Positions 1-7,242 of a stretch of 10,000 bases of DNA are shown here, piece after piece (the stretch's first letter is position 1; every line of letters starts with the position of its first letter). Source of the DNA: Flavobacterium sp. (lineage in GTDB: Bacteria; Bacteroidota; Bacteroidia; Flavobacteriales; Flavobacteriaceae); contig NZ_JAIWOF010000116.1 in NCBI RefSeq assembly GCF_020217025.1, forward strand, positions 1 through 10,000, read 5' to 3'. The notes below the pieces were generated by a model that was given only the letters and a program-made list of their open reading frames with translations, made no database searches and was not told where the DNA came from. Made by a program: the position numbers and the translations under genes.

Positions 1-1119
1 AAAAAAATCCTATTTCTTACCGGTACTCGTGCCGATTTTGGTAAAATAAAATCCTTGATTCAAATTTTGGAAGCGCATCCCGAATTTGAACCTTTTATTT
101 TTGTTACGGGTATGCATTTGCAAAAAGAATATGGTTATACTTTGTTAGAAGTAGAGCGATGTGGATTTACCAATATTCATACCTTTGAAAATCACACCCA
201 TGAAACCACTATGGATTTGACTTTAGCGAAGACCATTGAAGGACTTTCTGCTTATGTGAAATCTTGCGAGCCTGATATGATTGTGATTCATGGCGATCGA
301 GTGGAAGCCTTAGCGGGCGCTATCGTTGGAAGTTTGAATAATATTTTAGTAGCGCATATTGAAGGAGGAGAAGTCTCTGGAACTATCGATGAGTTGATTC
401 GTCACTCAACCAGTAAAATGAGTCACGTGCATTTTGTTTCTAACCCTCAAGCCAAAAAACGCTTGATTCAAATGGGCGAATTAGAGCATGCTATTTTTAC
501 AATCGGTTCTCCGGATGTAGATATTATGTTTTCCAATACGTTACCTGATTTAGAAACGGCAAAACAGTATTATGATATTACCTTTGATACCTATGCTGTT
601 GCGATGTTTCATCCGGTGACAACAGAAGCCAAATTTATGCAGGAATACGCAGATCATTTTGTGGATGCTTTATTAGCTGATCATCATAATTATGTGGTAG
701 TGTATCCCAATAACGATTTAGGGAGTCAAACCATTTTAAAAGCGTACGAAAGATTAAAAGGAAATCCTCGTTTTCGAGTTTTTCCATCCTTACGTTTTGA
801 ATATTTCTTAACCTTATTAAAAAAATCCCAGTTCATTATTGGAAATAGTAGTGCGGGCATTCGGGAAGCTCCTTATTATGGTTTACCGATTATCAATATT
901 GGAACACGCCAACAAAATAGGGCACTTCACGCCGATATTATCAATGTTGATTATACATCAGAACAAATTTCTAAAGCTTTGAGTGTTATTGATACGCATC
1001 AAGTACAACCAACAGAAAGTGATTTCGGAAAAGGAAATAGCGCCGAATTATTTTTGAAATCCTTATTAAATGATGATATTTGGCAACTCAATCATCAAAA
1101 ACAATTTAGAGATAATTAA
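1..1119 (+). CDS. neuC: UDP-N-acetylglucosamine 2-epimerase, hydrolysing type (5' partial)
   Basis: Cytoplasmic enzyme that converts UDP-GlcNAc (or a related UDP-sugar) to free ManNAc (or its analogue) plus UDP, the entry step to sialic-acid-like nonulosonic sugars. The frame is already open at base 1 and begins KKILFLTGTRADFGK, the family N-terminus, so the true ATG probably lies just outside the window; an internal TTG at 55 would cut off this motif and is not the start. 372 residues are visible, close to full family length. GTRAD (not GTRPE) points to the hydrolysing branch. In visible numbering, D99 (GDRVE), E121 (HIEGGE) and D130 (SGTIDE) match the acidic residues D100, E122 and D131 known from E. 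coli NeuC once the missing Met is added. GNSSAGIREAP at 281-291 is the UDP-binding loop. The stop abuts the next ATG with no gap. The sialic, legionaminic or other branch cannot be told from this gene alone. Confidence 0.9.
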   Translation, partial: KKILFLTGTRADFGKIKSLIQILEAHPEFEPFIFVTGMHLQKEYGYTLLEVERCGFTNIHTFENHTHETTMDLTLAKTIEGLSAYVKSCEPDMIVIHGDRVEALAGAIVGSLNNILVAHIEGGEVSGTIDELIRHSTSKMSHVHFVSNPQAKKRLIQMGELEHAIFTIGSPDVDIMFSNTLPDLETAKQYYDITFDTYAVAMFHPVTTEAKFMQEYADHFVDALLADHHNYVVVYPNNDLGSQTILKAYERLKGNPRFRVFPSLRFEYFLTLLKKSQFIIGNSSAGIREAPYYGLPIINIGTRQQNRALHADIINVDYTSEQISKALSVIDTHQVQPTESDFGKGNSAELFLKSLLNDDIWQLNHQKQFRDN

Positions 1120-2553
1120 ATGTTCTTCAACTCCTTATCTTTTGCCCTATTTCTTCCGATAGTATTTCTGTTGTATTGGTTGGTGTTTCATAAAAACAAA
1201 ACCACTCAGAATGCGGTACTCATTATAGCGAGCTATTATTTTTACTCGTGTTGGGATTGGCGTTTTTTGTTTTTATTGGTGTTTTCTACTTTATTGGATT
1301 ACTTCAGTGCCATCATGATGGAAACCAGTACGACCGATAAAAAACGAAAGTTTTGGTTGTGGTTAACTATTGGGATTAACTTAGGGTTTTTAGGAATTTT
1401 CAAATACTATGATTTTTTTGCGCAATCTTTTGCTGATTTGTTGCATGGTTTCGGATTTCAAGCGAATCCTTTTTTATTGAAATTAATTCTTCCGGTTGGA
1501 ATATCTTTTTATACCTTTCATGGGTTGTCGTATGTGATTGATATTTATTATAAACGCATCACAGCTGAACGCAATTTTATCGACTACTCATTATTCGTGA
1601 GTTACTTTCCGCTTTTAGTGGCGGGACCTATTGAAAGAGCCACGCACTTATTGCCACAAGTGAAAATCAAACGTCATTTTAATTTTGAAAAAGCCAAAGA
1701 AGGGGTTTATCAAATTATTTGGGGATTAGTTAAAAAAGTAGTTATTGCGGATAGTTGTGCTACGTATGCTAATGCGGTTTTCGATAATTATGAATCCATG
1801 AATTCGTTATCCTTACTTTTAGGAGCCGTATATTTTGCCTTTCAAATTTATGGTGATTTCTCTGGGTACTCTGACATTGCTTTGGGAACGTCTAAATTAT
1901 TTGGCATCGATTTATTAAAGAATTTTAATTACCCTTATTTTTCTAGAGATATTGCTGAGTTTTGGCGCCGTTGGCACATTTCGTTATCGTCTTGGTTTCG
2001 CGATTATTTGTATATTCCATTAGGCGGGAGTAAAGGAGGGATGTGGATGAAAGTGAGAAACACCTTCATCATTTTTTTAGTGAGTGGCTTTTGGCATGGC
2101 GCTAACTGGACGTTTATTATTTGGGGCTTGTTGAATGCGATATATTTCTTGCCTTTGTTATTACAAAATAAGAATCGTTCTAATATGGGCGATATCAAAA
2201 TGGGTTGGGATTTCAATAGTGTAAAAACCATTTCAACTATTTTAGGTACATTTGCCTTAACTACTGTTGCTTGGATTTTCTTTAGAGCCAAATCGATTTC
2301 GGAAGCTATTGGGTATATTCAAAAAATGGTGACCGATTTGCATTTTGATTCACAGTATTTGAGTAACGAGCGATATAGTTTTGAATTGCTATTTTTGGTA
2401 TTGGTTTTTGTATTTGTAGAATGGTTCAATCGTTCTAAAGTAGAACCTTTGTCAGGGAAAGCAAGTTGGGTTAAAGTAACCTTAGCGATTATGGCCTTAT
2501 TGGCTTTAGGCGTATATTCCGATTATAAAGAATTTATTTATTTCCAATTCTAA
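1120..2553 (+). CDS. MBOAT family membrane O-acyltransferase (AlgI/PatA-like)
   Basis: Polytopic inner-membrane acyltransferase that passes an acyl group, usually acetyl, from a cytoplasmic donor towards an extracytoplasmic glycan. 477 residues, the usual length for AlgI-type MBOAT proteins. It starts MFFNSLSFALFLPIVFLLYW, typical of Bacteroidota members, and many hydrophobic segments follow throughout. Two diagnostic motifs are present: WRRWHIS with H286, followed by a conserved stretch containing RDYLYIPLGGS, and FWHGANW with H326, the position of the catalytic histidine in AlgI. The ATG follows the upstream TAA directly, and the stop overlaps the next start as TAATG. The neighbouring SGNH-like gene is the expected periplasmic partner, as in alginate and cellulose acetylation systems. 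The target here is inferred to be the glycan made by this operon. The acyl donor and exact target cannot be read from sequence. Confidence 0.93.
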   Translation: MFFNSLSFALFLPIVFLLYWLVFHKNKTTQNAVLIIASYYFYSCWDWRFLFLLVFSTLLDYFSAIMMETSTTDKKRKFWLWLTIGINLGFLGIFKYYDFFAQSFADLLHGFGFQANPFLLKLILPVGISFYTFHGLSYVIDIYYKRITAERNFIDYSLFVSYFPLLVAGPIERATHLLPQVKIKRHFNFEKAKEGVYQIIWGLVKKVVIADSCATYANAVFDNYESMNSLSLLLGAVYFAFQIYGDFSGYSDIALGTSKLFGIDLLKNFNYPYFSRDIAEFWRRWHISLSSWFRDYLYIPLGGSKGGMWMKVRNTFIIFLVSGFWHGANWTFIIWGLLNAIYFLPLLLQNKNRSNMGDIKMGWDFNSVKTISTILGTFALTTVAWIFFRAKSISEAIGYIQKMVTDLHFDSQYLSNERYSFELLFLVLVFVFVEWFNRSKVEPLSGKASWVKVTLAIMALLALGVYSDYKEFIYFQF

Positions 2554-3437
2554 TGAAACCCTTTTTAGTCTTTATCGGAAAAATTTTGCTAGTGCTTTTG
2601 CTCTCTGCTTTTGCATTGGATTTTATTTATACTACTGTTTTTGCGCAATCGGAAACTCGAAATAAAGTGGAACACGTTATCAATTCGAAACCACAAAACT
2701 ATGATGTGATTATTTTAGGAACTTCTAGAGCTAATAATCATTTTGTATCCGAATTGTTTGAAAAAGAAGGTCTGAAAACCTTTAATTATGGAATGAGTGG
2801 CGCCCATTTGTTTGAAACGTCATTGCTATTGAAATTGATGGTAGAACGTGGTTGGAACATAAAAAATGTAATCGTAGAAACGGATTTAAACCTATCTAAC
2901 GAAAAACGTGATGATGGTACTTTCGGACGTTTTATGCCGTTTATGCACCAATCGAAAACCATAACGAACCATTTTGCAAATGAAGCTGATTTTACCGAAT
3001 TGTATTATGTACCGTTTTATCGTTATATTCAATTTGATGAAAAAATAGGGTTTAGAGCTTGGTATAAAACCTTAGTTAATGAACCTACGAACGCACTGGC
3101 AAACAAGGGTTATTATCCGTTAGGATTTAATCCAAAAGCGAATATGAAAAATAATATTGCCAATTTAGTGCCTTTACGTAACCGATATTTTGAAGAAATT
3201 AAGCACATTTGTCAAGCGAACCACATCAATTTGATTGCGGTTACTACGCCTATGTGTTCTAATGTAAAAGGAATGGACTACTTTAAAAAAGTAAAAGCTT
3301 TGTATCCTGAAATTAAAGAGTACGAACATGTAGTGGAGGGAGATCAATACTTTTCATCTTGTGGCCATTTGAATGATAAAGGAGCTAGATTATTTACGGC
3401 TACAATTATTAAAGATTTAGATTTTAAAAATGAGTAA
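2553..3437 (+). CDS. Membrane-anchored SGNH-like protein, probable MBOAT partner
   Basis: 294 residues. A hydrophobic segment at about residues 4-25 should act as an uncleaved anchor or signal, placing the rest in the periplasm. ILGTSRANN at 54-62 resembles the SGNH/GDSL nucleophile block (S58), and GHLNDKGA at 271-278 resembles the C-terminal histidine block (H272). Proteins of this kind (AlgJ/AlgX or DltD-like) commonly follow MBOAT genes and complete transfer of the acyl group to the polymer. This gene overlaps the MBOAT stop by one base and overlaps the next gene by 8 bases, which supports that pairing. Odd point: the acidic residue normally 2-3 positions before the catalytic His is absent, since S269 and C270 occupy those places. 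The protein may therefore use another acid, work as a dyad, or act as a binding or scaffold protein. The SGNH assignment is from motif and context; function is inferred. Confidence 0.72.
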   Translation: MKPFLVFIGKILLVLLLSAFALDFIYTTVFAQSETRNKVEHVINSKPQNYDVIILGTSRANNHFVSELFEKEGLKTFNYGMSGAHLFETSLLLKLMVERGWNIKNVIVETDLNLSNEKRDDGTFGRFMPFMHQSKTITNHFANEADFTELYYVPFYRYIQFDEKIGFRAWYKTLVNEPTNALANKGYYPLGFNPKANMKNNIANLVPLRNRYFEEIKHICQANHINLIAVTTPMCSNVKGMDYFKKVKALYPEIKEYEHVVEGDQYFSSCGHLNDKGARLFTATIIKDLDFKNE

Positions 3438-4824
3438 AACTAAACATAACATAATGCTTCTTTTTCCAGATGGTGTTGGGATACGAAATTTTTTGTATTC
3501 TAATGTGTTTAAAGGTAGGGAAAAGGAATTGGTTTTATTTCATGCTTTTGATACCAAAACCGAACAAGTAGTTAAAGATATTACAGCTATTCAAAATACG
3601 ATAAGCATTCCTAAATACTCTGAATCTTTAAAAGAAAAGTTTCTTAGGGAATTAATTTGTTTTGCTCGTTTAAAACACAATGCTAAGTTAGTAAACAACC
3701 CTACTGTTTTAACCAATTGGAAAACCCACCATAAAGGTCTTTTTAAAACTTTATTTTATAAATTTATTGAATTTGCATCGTATGGATTTTCGCGTTATGA
3801 GCGTATTTTAAAACTTGAAAAAAGATATCAAAAAACCATAAGAGATTCCATTTTTTATAATGAAGTGCGCGAAATTTTACTGGTTAAAGCTCCTGAAAAA
3901 CTCTTTTGTTCCCATCAAAGAGGTGTGCAATGTGCTCCTATTTTTGCAGCAGCAAAAGATTTAGGAATTGAAACTATTACGGTTATTTATTCTTGGGATA
4001 ATTTACCAAAAGCAAGATTGGCATTGCAAGCCGATAAATATTTGGTTTGGTCTGATTGCATGAAGGAGGAATTGAAATTATATTATCCTGAAATTGCTTC
4101 AAGTCAAATTTTTATTACTGGGACTCCTCAGTTTGAATGTTATCAGCATTCTGAAAATATTATCCCTAAAGAAGCGTTTTATACTCGATATAATTTAGAT
4201 TTGAATAAAAAAATCATTTGTTATTCGGGAGATGATGTGTTGACTTGTCCAGATGACCCACAATATTTAGCTGATTTAGCAGATGAGTTGATTAAAAATA
4301 ATTTAGATAATGAATATCAAATTTTATTGAGAAGATGTCCTGTAGATATTTCTGGTAGATTTGAAAAGATTATTTCCCAATATCCTAATTTAATTAAGCA
4401 AGCACCACCTTTGTGGAATTTTGAACCTAATAGCAGTTGGACCACTATTTATCCCTTACCTGAGGATGTTAAGTTATTAGTTTCAACTGTGTATTATAGT
4501 GATGTTGTTGTAAATTTAGGTTCTACTATGGCGTTCGATTTTGGCATGTTTGATAAACCATGTATCTATATAAATTACGACCAGGAAGAAAAGGTAAATC
4601 CCGATTGGTCTGTAAAAACAATTTATCAATTTCAGCATTTTAAAAGTATGCCTAATAACAATGTTGTTTTGTGGTGGAATTCTAAAGACAATTTGGTAAC
4701 GTTAATGGCTGAATTTAAATCTAATTTTGATATTAAGAATATCCGTGGATGGACTGAAATTGTCATAGAAGATGCTAGTGAGGCTTCCCAGAATATTTCA
4801 AACGTATTATTTTATGATAAATAG
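3430..4824 (+). CDS. Putative GT-B-fold glycosyltransferase of surface glycan synthesis
   Basis: 464-residue soluble protein that I do not recognise at family level. Its layout suggests a two-domain GT-B glycosyltransferase. The N-terminal half carries alternating beta/alpha stretches ending in a conserved-looking segment SWDNLPKAR at 188-196, then KYLVWSDCMKEEL and the strand FITGTPQFE. The second half has a Rossmann-like start (KKIICYSGDD) and a late VNLGSTMAFDFGMFDKP segment around 362-376. That last segment resembles the sugar-nucleotide or polyol-phosphate binding loop of UDP-glycosyltransferase and CDP-glycerol transferase relatives, where a G-S-T/S loop precedes an acidic helix. No transmembrane segment is evident. 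It starts inside the end of the SGNH-like gene and the next gene starts inside its own end, so it is a true member of the operon. Donor and acceptor are unknown. The local base composition is visibly more AT-rich than in the genes before it. Confidence 0.62.
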   Translation: MSKTKHNIMLLFPDGVGIRNFLYSNVFKGREKELVLFHAFDTKTEQVVKDITAIQNTISIPKYSESLKEKFLRELICFARLKHNAKLVNNPTVLTNWKTHHKGLFKTLFYKFIEFASYGFSRYERILKLEKRYQKTIRDSIFYNEVREILLVKAPEKLFCSHQRGVQCAPIFAAAKDLGIETITVIYSWDNLPKARLALQADKYLVWSDCMKEELKLYYPEIASSQIFITGTPQFECYQHSENIIPKEAFYTRYNLDLNKKIICYSGDDVLTCPDDPQYLADLADELIKNNLDNEYQILLRRCPVDISGRFEKIISQYPNLIKQAPPLWNFEPNSSWTTIYPLPEDVKLLVSTVYYSDVVVNLGSTMAFDFGMFDKPCIYINYDQEEKVNPDWSVKTIYQFQHFKSMPNNNVVLWWNSKDNLVTLMAEFKSNFDIKNIRGWTEIVIEDASEASQNISNVLFYDK

Positions 4825-5464
4825 TTTAAGAAGATTAATTTGGAAGTTTTTAGGAATTAATTTTTATAATTTCCTTAAAAACAAGAAACATATAAATTTA
4901 AAAGATGCCGATTGGGTTCAATTAGGTAAGAATTCTTATGATAATGGAGCTTATGTATGGCGATGGAATACCAATAGTAAATTAGTTATCGGTAATTTTT
5001 GTTCGATTGCAAACGATGTACATTTTATATGTGACTCGGGTTATCATGGAGAAAGTGAAATTACGAGTTTTCCTTTATTCCATGAAGTATTAAATAAAGA
5101 AGATGACGTTGTAATTAATTCTGTTACCTATAAAGTAAAGAATATCACAAATCAATTACCACCTCAAAAGCAAAATATTACTATTGGTCATGATGTCTGG
5201 ATTGGAGCTAGAGCAACTATATTGCCTAATGTAACAATAGGTAATGGAGTTACCATTTTAGCGGGAGCAGTTGTTTCAGAAGATATGCCTGATTACGCCG
5301 TTGTTGGAGGTGTACCTGCAAAAGTGATTAGTTTTAAGCATAACGCAATTGTTATTCAAAAATTAAACAAAATAGCTTGGTGGAATTGGGACGAAAAAAC
5401 AATAAAAAAGAACGTAAATAGTTTTTATTTACCAATAGAAGAATTTATAAAAATTTACAGTTAA
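4814..5464 (+). CDS. CatB-related O-acetyltransferase (hexapeptide-repeat, XAT type)
   Basis: Cytoplasmic acetyl-CoA-dependent O-acetyltransferase with a left-handed beta-helix, acting as a trimer; here it most likely acetylates a sugar or sugar nucleotide of the glycan. I chose the ATG at 4814 (216 residues, 11-base overlap with the previous gene). An upstream in-frame start at 4772 would add 14 residues unlike the family and deepen the overlap. Visible elements are a first helical coil LVIGNFCSIAND at 57-68, the YHGESEITSFPLF segment with H78 as probable catalytic base, an extended loop, then classic hexapeptide repeats from about residue 122 (ITIGHDVWIGARATI, VTIGNGVTILAGAVV) and the closing GGVPAKVI at 165-172. 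Length and order match chloramphenicol/virginiamycin acetyltransferase relatives found in capsule and O-antigen loci. An antibiotic-resistance role is unlikely given the operon setting. The exact acceptor is unknown. Confidence 0.88.
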   Translation: MINSLRRLIWKFLGINFYNFLKNKKHINLKDADWVQLGKNSYDNGAYVWRWNTNSKLVIGNFCSIANDVHFICDSGYHGESEITSFPLFHEVLNKEDDVVINSVTYKVKNITNQLPPQKQNITIGHDVWIGARATILPNVTIGNGVTILAGAVVSEDMPDYAVVGGVPAKVISFKHNAIVIQKLNKIAWWNWDEKTIKKNVNSFYLPIEEFIKIYS

Positions 5465-6613
5465 ATGCACATCTGTTTCCTAACCAACGAATATCCAAAG
5501 GCAGGCTTTCCACATGGAGGCTTGGGTAGTTTTGTAAAAACTATGGCTGAGGCTTTGGTTAAAAATGATCTTCAGGTTACGGTTATAGGGTTGAATTATA
5601 CCCCAGTTGATGAAACAGAAAGTGTAAATGGAGTGCACATTATAAGAATTCGGAAAAGTAACGTCAAAGGTTTAGCTTGGTATTTTAATTCAAAAAATAT
5701 AGCGAAAACCATTGCTGCAATTCATAAAAAGAATCCCATTGATATCGTAGAAGGAGCCGAATTGTCTCTTGCATTTTTGCCTAAAATTAAAGAAATAAAA
5801 TACGTGATTCGCCTACATGGTGGCCATCATTTTTTTGCTGAAGGGGAAAACAGAGGGATTACTTGGTGGAAAGGATTTCAGGAAAAGCGCTCCTTTAAAA
5901 AAGCTGATGCATTTATTGCGGTTTCTAATTATGTTAAAAGTCATACCGCAACGTATTTGAGTTATCATAATAAGCCAGTTGAAGTTATTTTTAATCCCAT
6001 TAATGGTCAATTGTTTCAACCTCAAGAAGTAGCAATTGAAGCCAATACTATCACTTTTGCAGGGACGATTTGTGAAAAGAAAGGAGTCCGTCAATTGATT
6101 CAAGCTTTTCCATTGGTTAAAGAAAAATTTCCAGATGCTATTTTGAATTTGTATGGAAGAGATTGGTTCTTTCCCGATGGTAGTTCTTACATGAAAATGT
6201 TGAAAGCAACCGAATTACCTAAGTTAGGTGTATTTGCCAAGGATGTTGTTTTTTATGGAGCTGTTCCTTTTACTGAAATTCCAAATGCTTATGCTAAAGC
6301 TGCTGTTTGTATATTTCCTTCCCACATGGAAACCTTAGGTTTGGTTGCTCCCGAAGCTATGGCAATGGAGAAACCTGTGATTTTTACCAAGTTAGGACCA
6401 GGTCCAGAAGTGATTGTTGATGGTGCAACAGGTTGGTTGTGTAATCCTCATCATCCAGAAGATATTGCGAATACAATTATTCAAGTTTTAAGTAATCCTC
6501 AAAAAGCTCAAGAAGTTGCAAAACAAGCAAAACGTTTTGTTTTAGAAAAGTTTGAACTGCATGAAATTGCTCAAAACAATATAGATTTTTATAAAAAAAT
6601 ACTTCTTTATTGA
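5465..6613 (+). CDS. Glycosyltransferase family 4 protein (GT-B, retaining)
   Basis: Adds a sugar from a nucleotide donor to a lipid-linked or growing glycan at the cytoplasmic face of the membrane. 382 residues, the normal size for GT4. The N-terminal acceptor domain opens with a strand HICFLTNEYP and the glycine loop HGGLGSFV (17-24). HGGHHFF near residues 118-124 lies at the usual conserved acceptor-side site. The C-terminal donor domain begins around 196 with ITFAGTICEKKG, which carries the basic residues expected near the donor phosphates. It contains the EX7E motif, E289 and E297 in SHMETLGLVAPEAM, followed by a GPGPEVIVDGATGWL loop. The ATG immediately follows the preceding TAA. It is the last gene of the plus-strand run and ends 7 bases before the stop of the convergent receiver gene. 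The sugar specificity cannot be assigned. Confidence 0.93.
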   Translation: MHICFLTNEYPKAGFPHGGLGSFVKTMAEALVKNDLQVTVIGLNYTPVDETESVNGVHIIRIRKSNVKGLAWYFNSKNIAKTIAAIHKKNPIDIVEGAELSLAFLPKIKEIKYVIRLHGGHHFFAEGENRGITWWKGFQEKRSFKKADAFIAVSNYVKSHTATYLSYHNKPVEVIFNPINGQLFQPQEVAIEANTITFAGTICEKKGVRQLIQAFPLVKEKFPDAILNLYGRDWFFPDGSSYMKMLKATELPKLGVFAKDVVFYGAVPFTEIPNAYAKAAVCIFPSHMETLGLVAPEAMAMEKPVIFTKLGPGPEVIVDGATGWLCNPHHPEDIANTIIQVLSNPQKAQEVAKQAKRFVLEKFELHEIAQNNIDFYKKILLY

Positions 6614-6620
6614 TATTTGT

Positions 6621-7064
6621 TTATTCTTCTTTTGGTAATGTACATAGCTCGAGCCAAAAATTTTCTATTTTTAATATTGCATCTAAAAATTCATGCATAT
6701 CTAAAGGTTTTTTTACATAGCTATTGCAATTATTATCGTACGCTTGATTGATATCATTTGAATAGGCTGAAGTGGTTAACATAATTACAGGAATTTTCTT
6801 TAGATTTTCATCATTCTTGATTTTCTTTAATACTTCATGACCATTATAAATGGGCAAGTTGATATCTAAAAGAATCAGATCTGGTTTTTTAACATCTAAA
6901 AAATCTCCTTGTTTAAAAAGGAAATCTATTGCTTCTTTACCATTTCTTGCAACGCTAATTTCTGTTTTTATTTTAGTTTCTTCGAAAGCATCGAGTGTAA
7001 GTAAAATGTCTCCTTCGTTGTCTTCAACTAGGAGTATGTGAACAGTATTTGATTCTAAACTCAT
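6621..7064 (-). CDS. Stand-alone CheY-like response regulator (Rcp1-type receiver)
   Basis: Single receiver domain without an output domain, probably phosphorylated by the kinase encoded just upstream and passing the signal by protein-protein contact or as a phosphorelay step. From the ATG at 7064 the product is 147 residues, starting MSLESNTVHILLVEDNEGD. An in-frame start at 7109 would add 15 residues with no receiver homology, so I prefer 7064. Key residues are present: acidic pair E14/D15, phosphoacceptor D67 in DLILLDINLP, T97 in VIMLTTSA and K119 in YVKKP. The LVEDNEGD opening and the LFKQGDF insertion before the phospho-Asp strand fit the Rcp1 family that pairs with phytochrome-like HisKA kinases. 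It lies 178 bases downstream of the kinase on the same strand. It may have its own promoter (see 7133-7162) as well as read-through from the kinase. Confidence 0.92.
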   Translation of the reverse strand: MSLESNTVHILLVEDNEGDILLTLDAFEETKIKTEISVARNGKEAIDFLFKQGDFLDVKKPDLILLDINLPIYNGHEVLKKIKNDENLKKIPVIMLTTSAYSNDINQAYDNNCNSYVKKPLDMHEFLDAILKIENFWLELCTLPKEE

Positions 7065-7242
7065 ATTTAAATATTTTATTAGATGGAAAAGAAACTTTTT
7101 TAGTCCCAATTTTGATTTCTACAACCTTTATGTAAAATTACATTTTTTTATTGAATATCAAACCTTTGCCTGTTTTTATTGTGCGATTTTTTATATAAAT
7201 TTAGCTAGGATTCTTTTCTTTATTGTTCGCTTTTATTTTTAA
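7065..7242. other. Intergenic spacer between kinase and receiver genes
   Basis: 178 AT-rich bases between the kinase stop and the receiver start. Apart from the candidate promoter listed separately, I see no small ORF with a credible start, no RNA gene and no strong hairpin followed by a T-run on the minus strand. A terminator for the kinase transcript is therefore not evident, and read-through into the receiver gene is possible. Confidence 0.5.
7133..7162 (-). promoter_or_regulatory. Candidate Bacteroidota-type promoter for the receiver gene
   Basis: Reading the minus strand, a TTTG (7162-7159) is followed after 18 bases by TAATTTTA (7140-7133). This matches the Bacteroidota sigma factor pattern of TTTG near -33 and TAnnTTTG near -7 at all but the last base. 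It would start transcription roughly 60 bases before the preferred ATG at 7064. The -7 element sits within a small inverted repeat, TGTAA-AA-TTACA on the plus strand (7131-7142), which could be an operator or chance in such AT-rich DNA. Motif match only. Confidence 0.3.

Noticed and set aside
55..57. TTG as start of the epimerase
   Set aside because: It would remove the conserved GTRADFGK motif encoded in the same frame from base 1; the real start is upstream of the window.
2004..2291. 95-codon open frame on the minus strand inside the MBOAT gene
   Set aside because: It is opposite the conserved MBOAT catalytic motifs and its translation shows no family resemblance; it is a shadow frame.
4814..5464. 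Acetyltransferase as an antibiotic resistance gene (CatB/Vat)
   Set aside because: The fold family includes such enzymes, but the position inside a glycan operon with coupled junctions makes sugar O-acetylation far more likely.
5813..6103. 96-codon minus-strand frame inside the GT4 gene
   Set aside because: It overlaps conserved GT4 sequence and has no recognisable motifs or promoter; it is a shadow frame.
6850..7041. 63-codon plus-strand frame opposite the receiver gene
   Set aside because: It lies wholly opposite the receiver core, including the phospho-Asp region, and is rich in Ser/Lys from antisense reading; it is not a gene.
7083..7101. Small AAAAG-AAA-CTTTT hairpin with T-run in the spacer before the receiver gene, read on the plus strand
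   Set aside because: The stem is five weak A/T-rich pairs and it faces the strand with no gene ending there; too weak to call a terminator.
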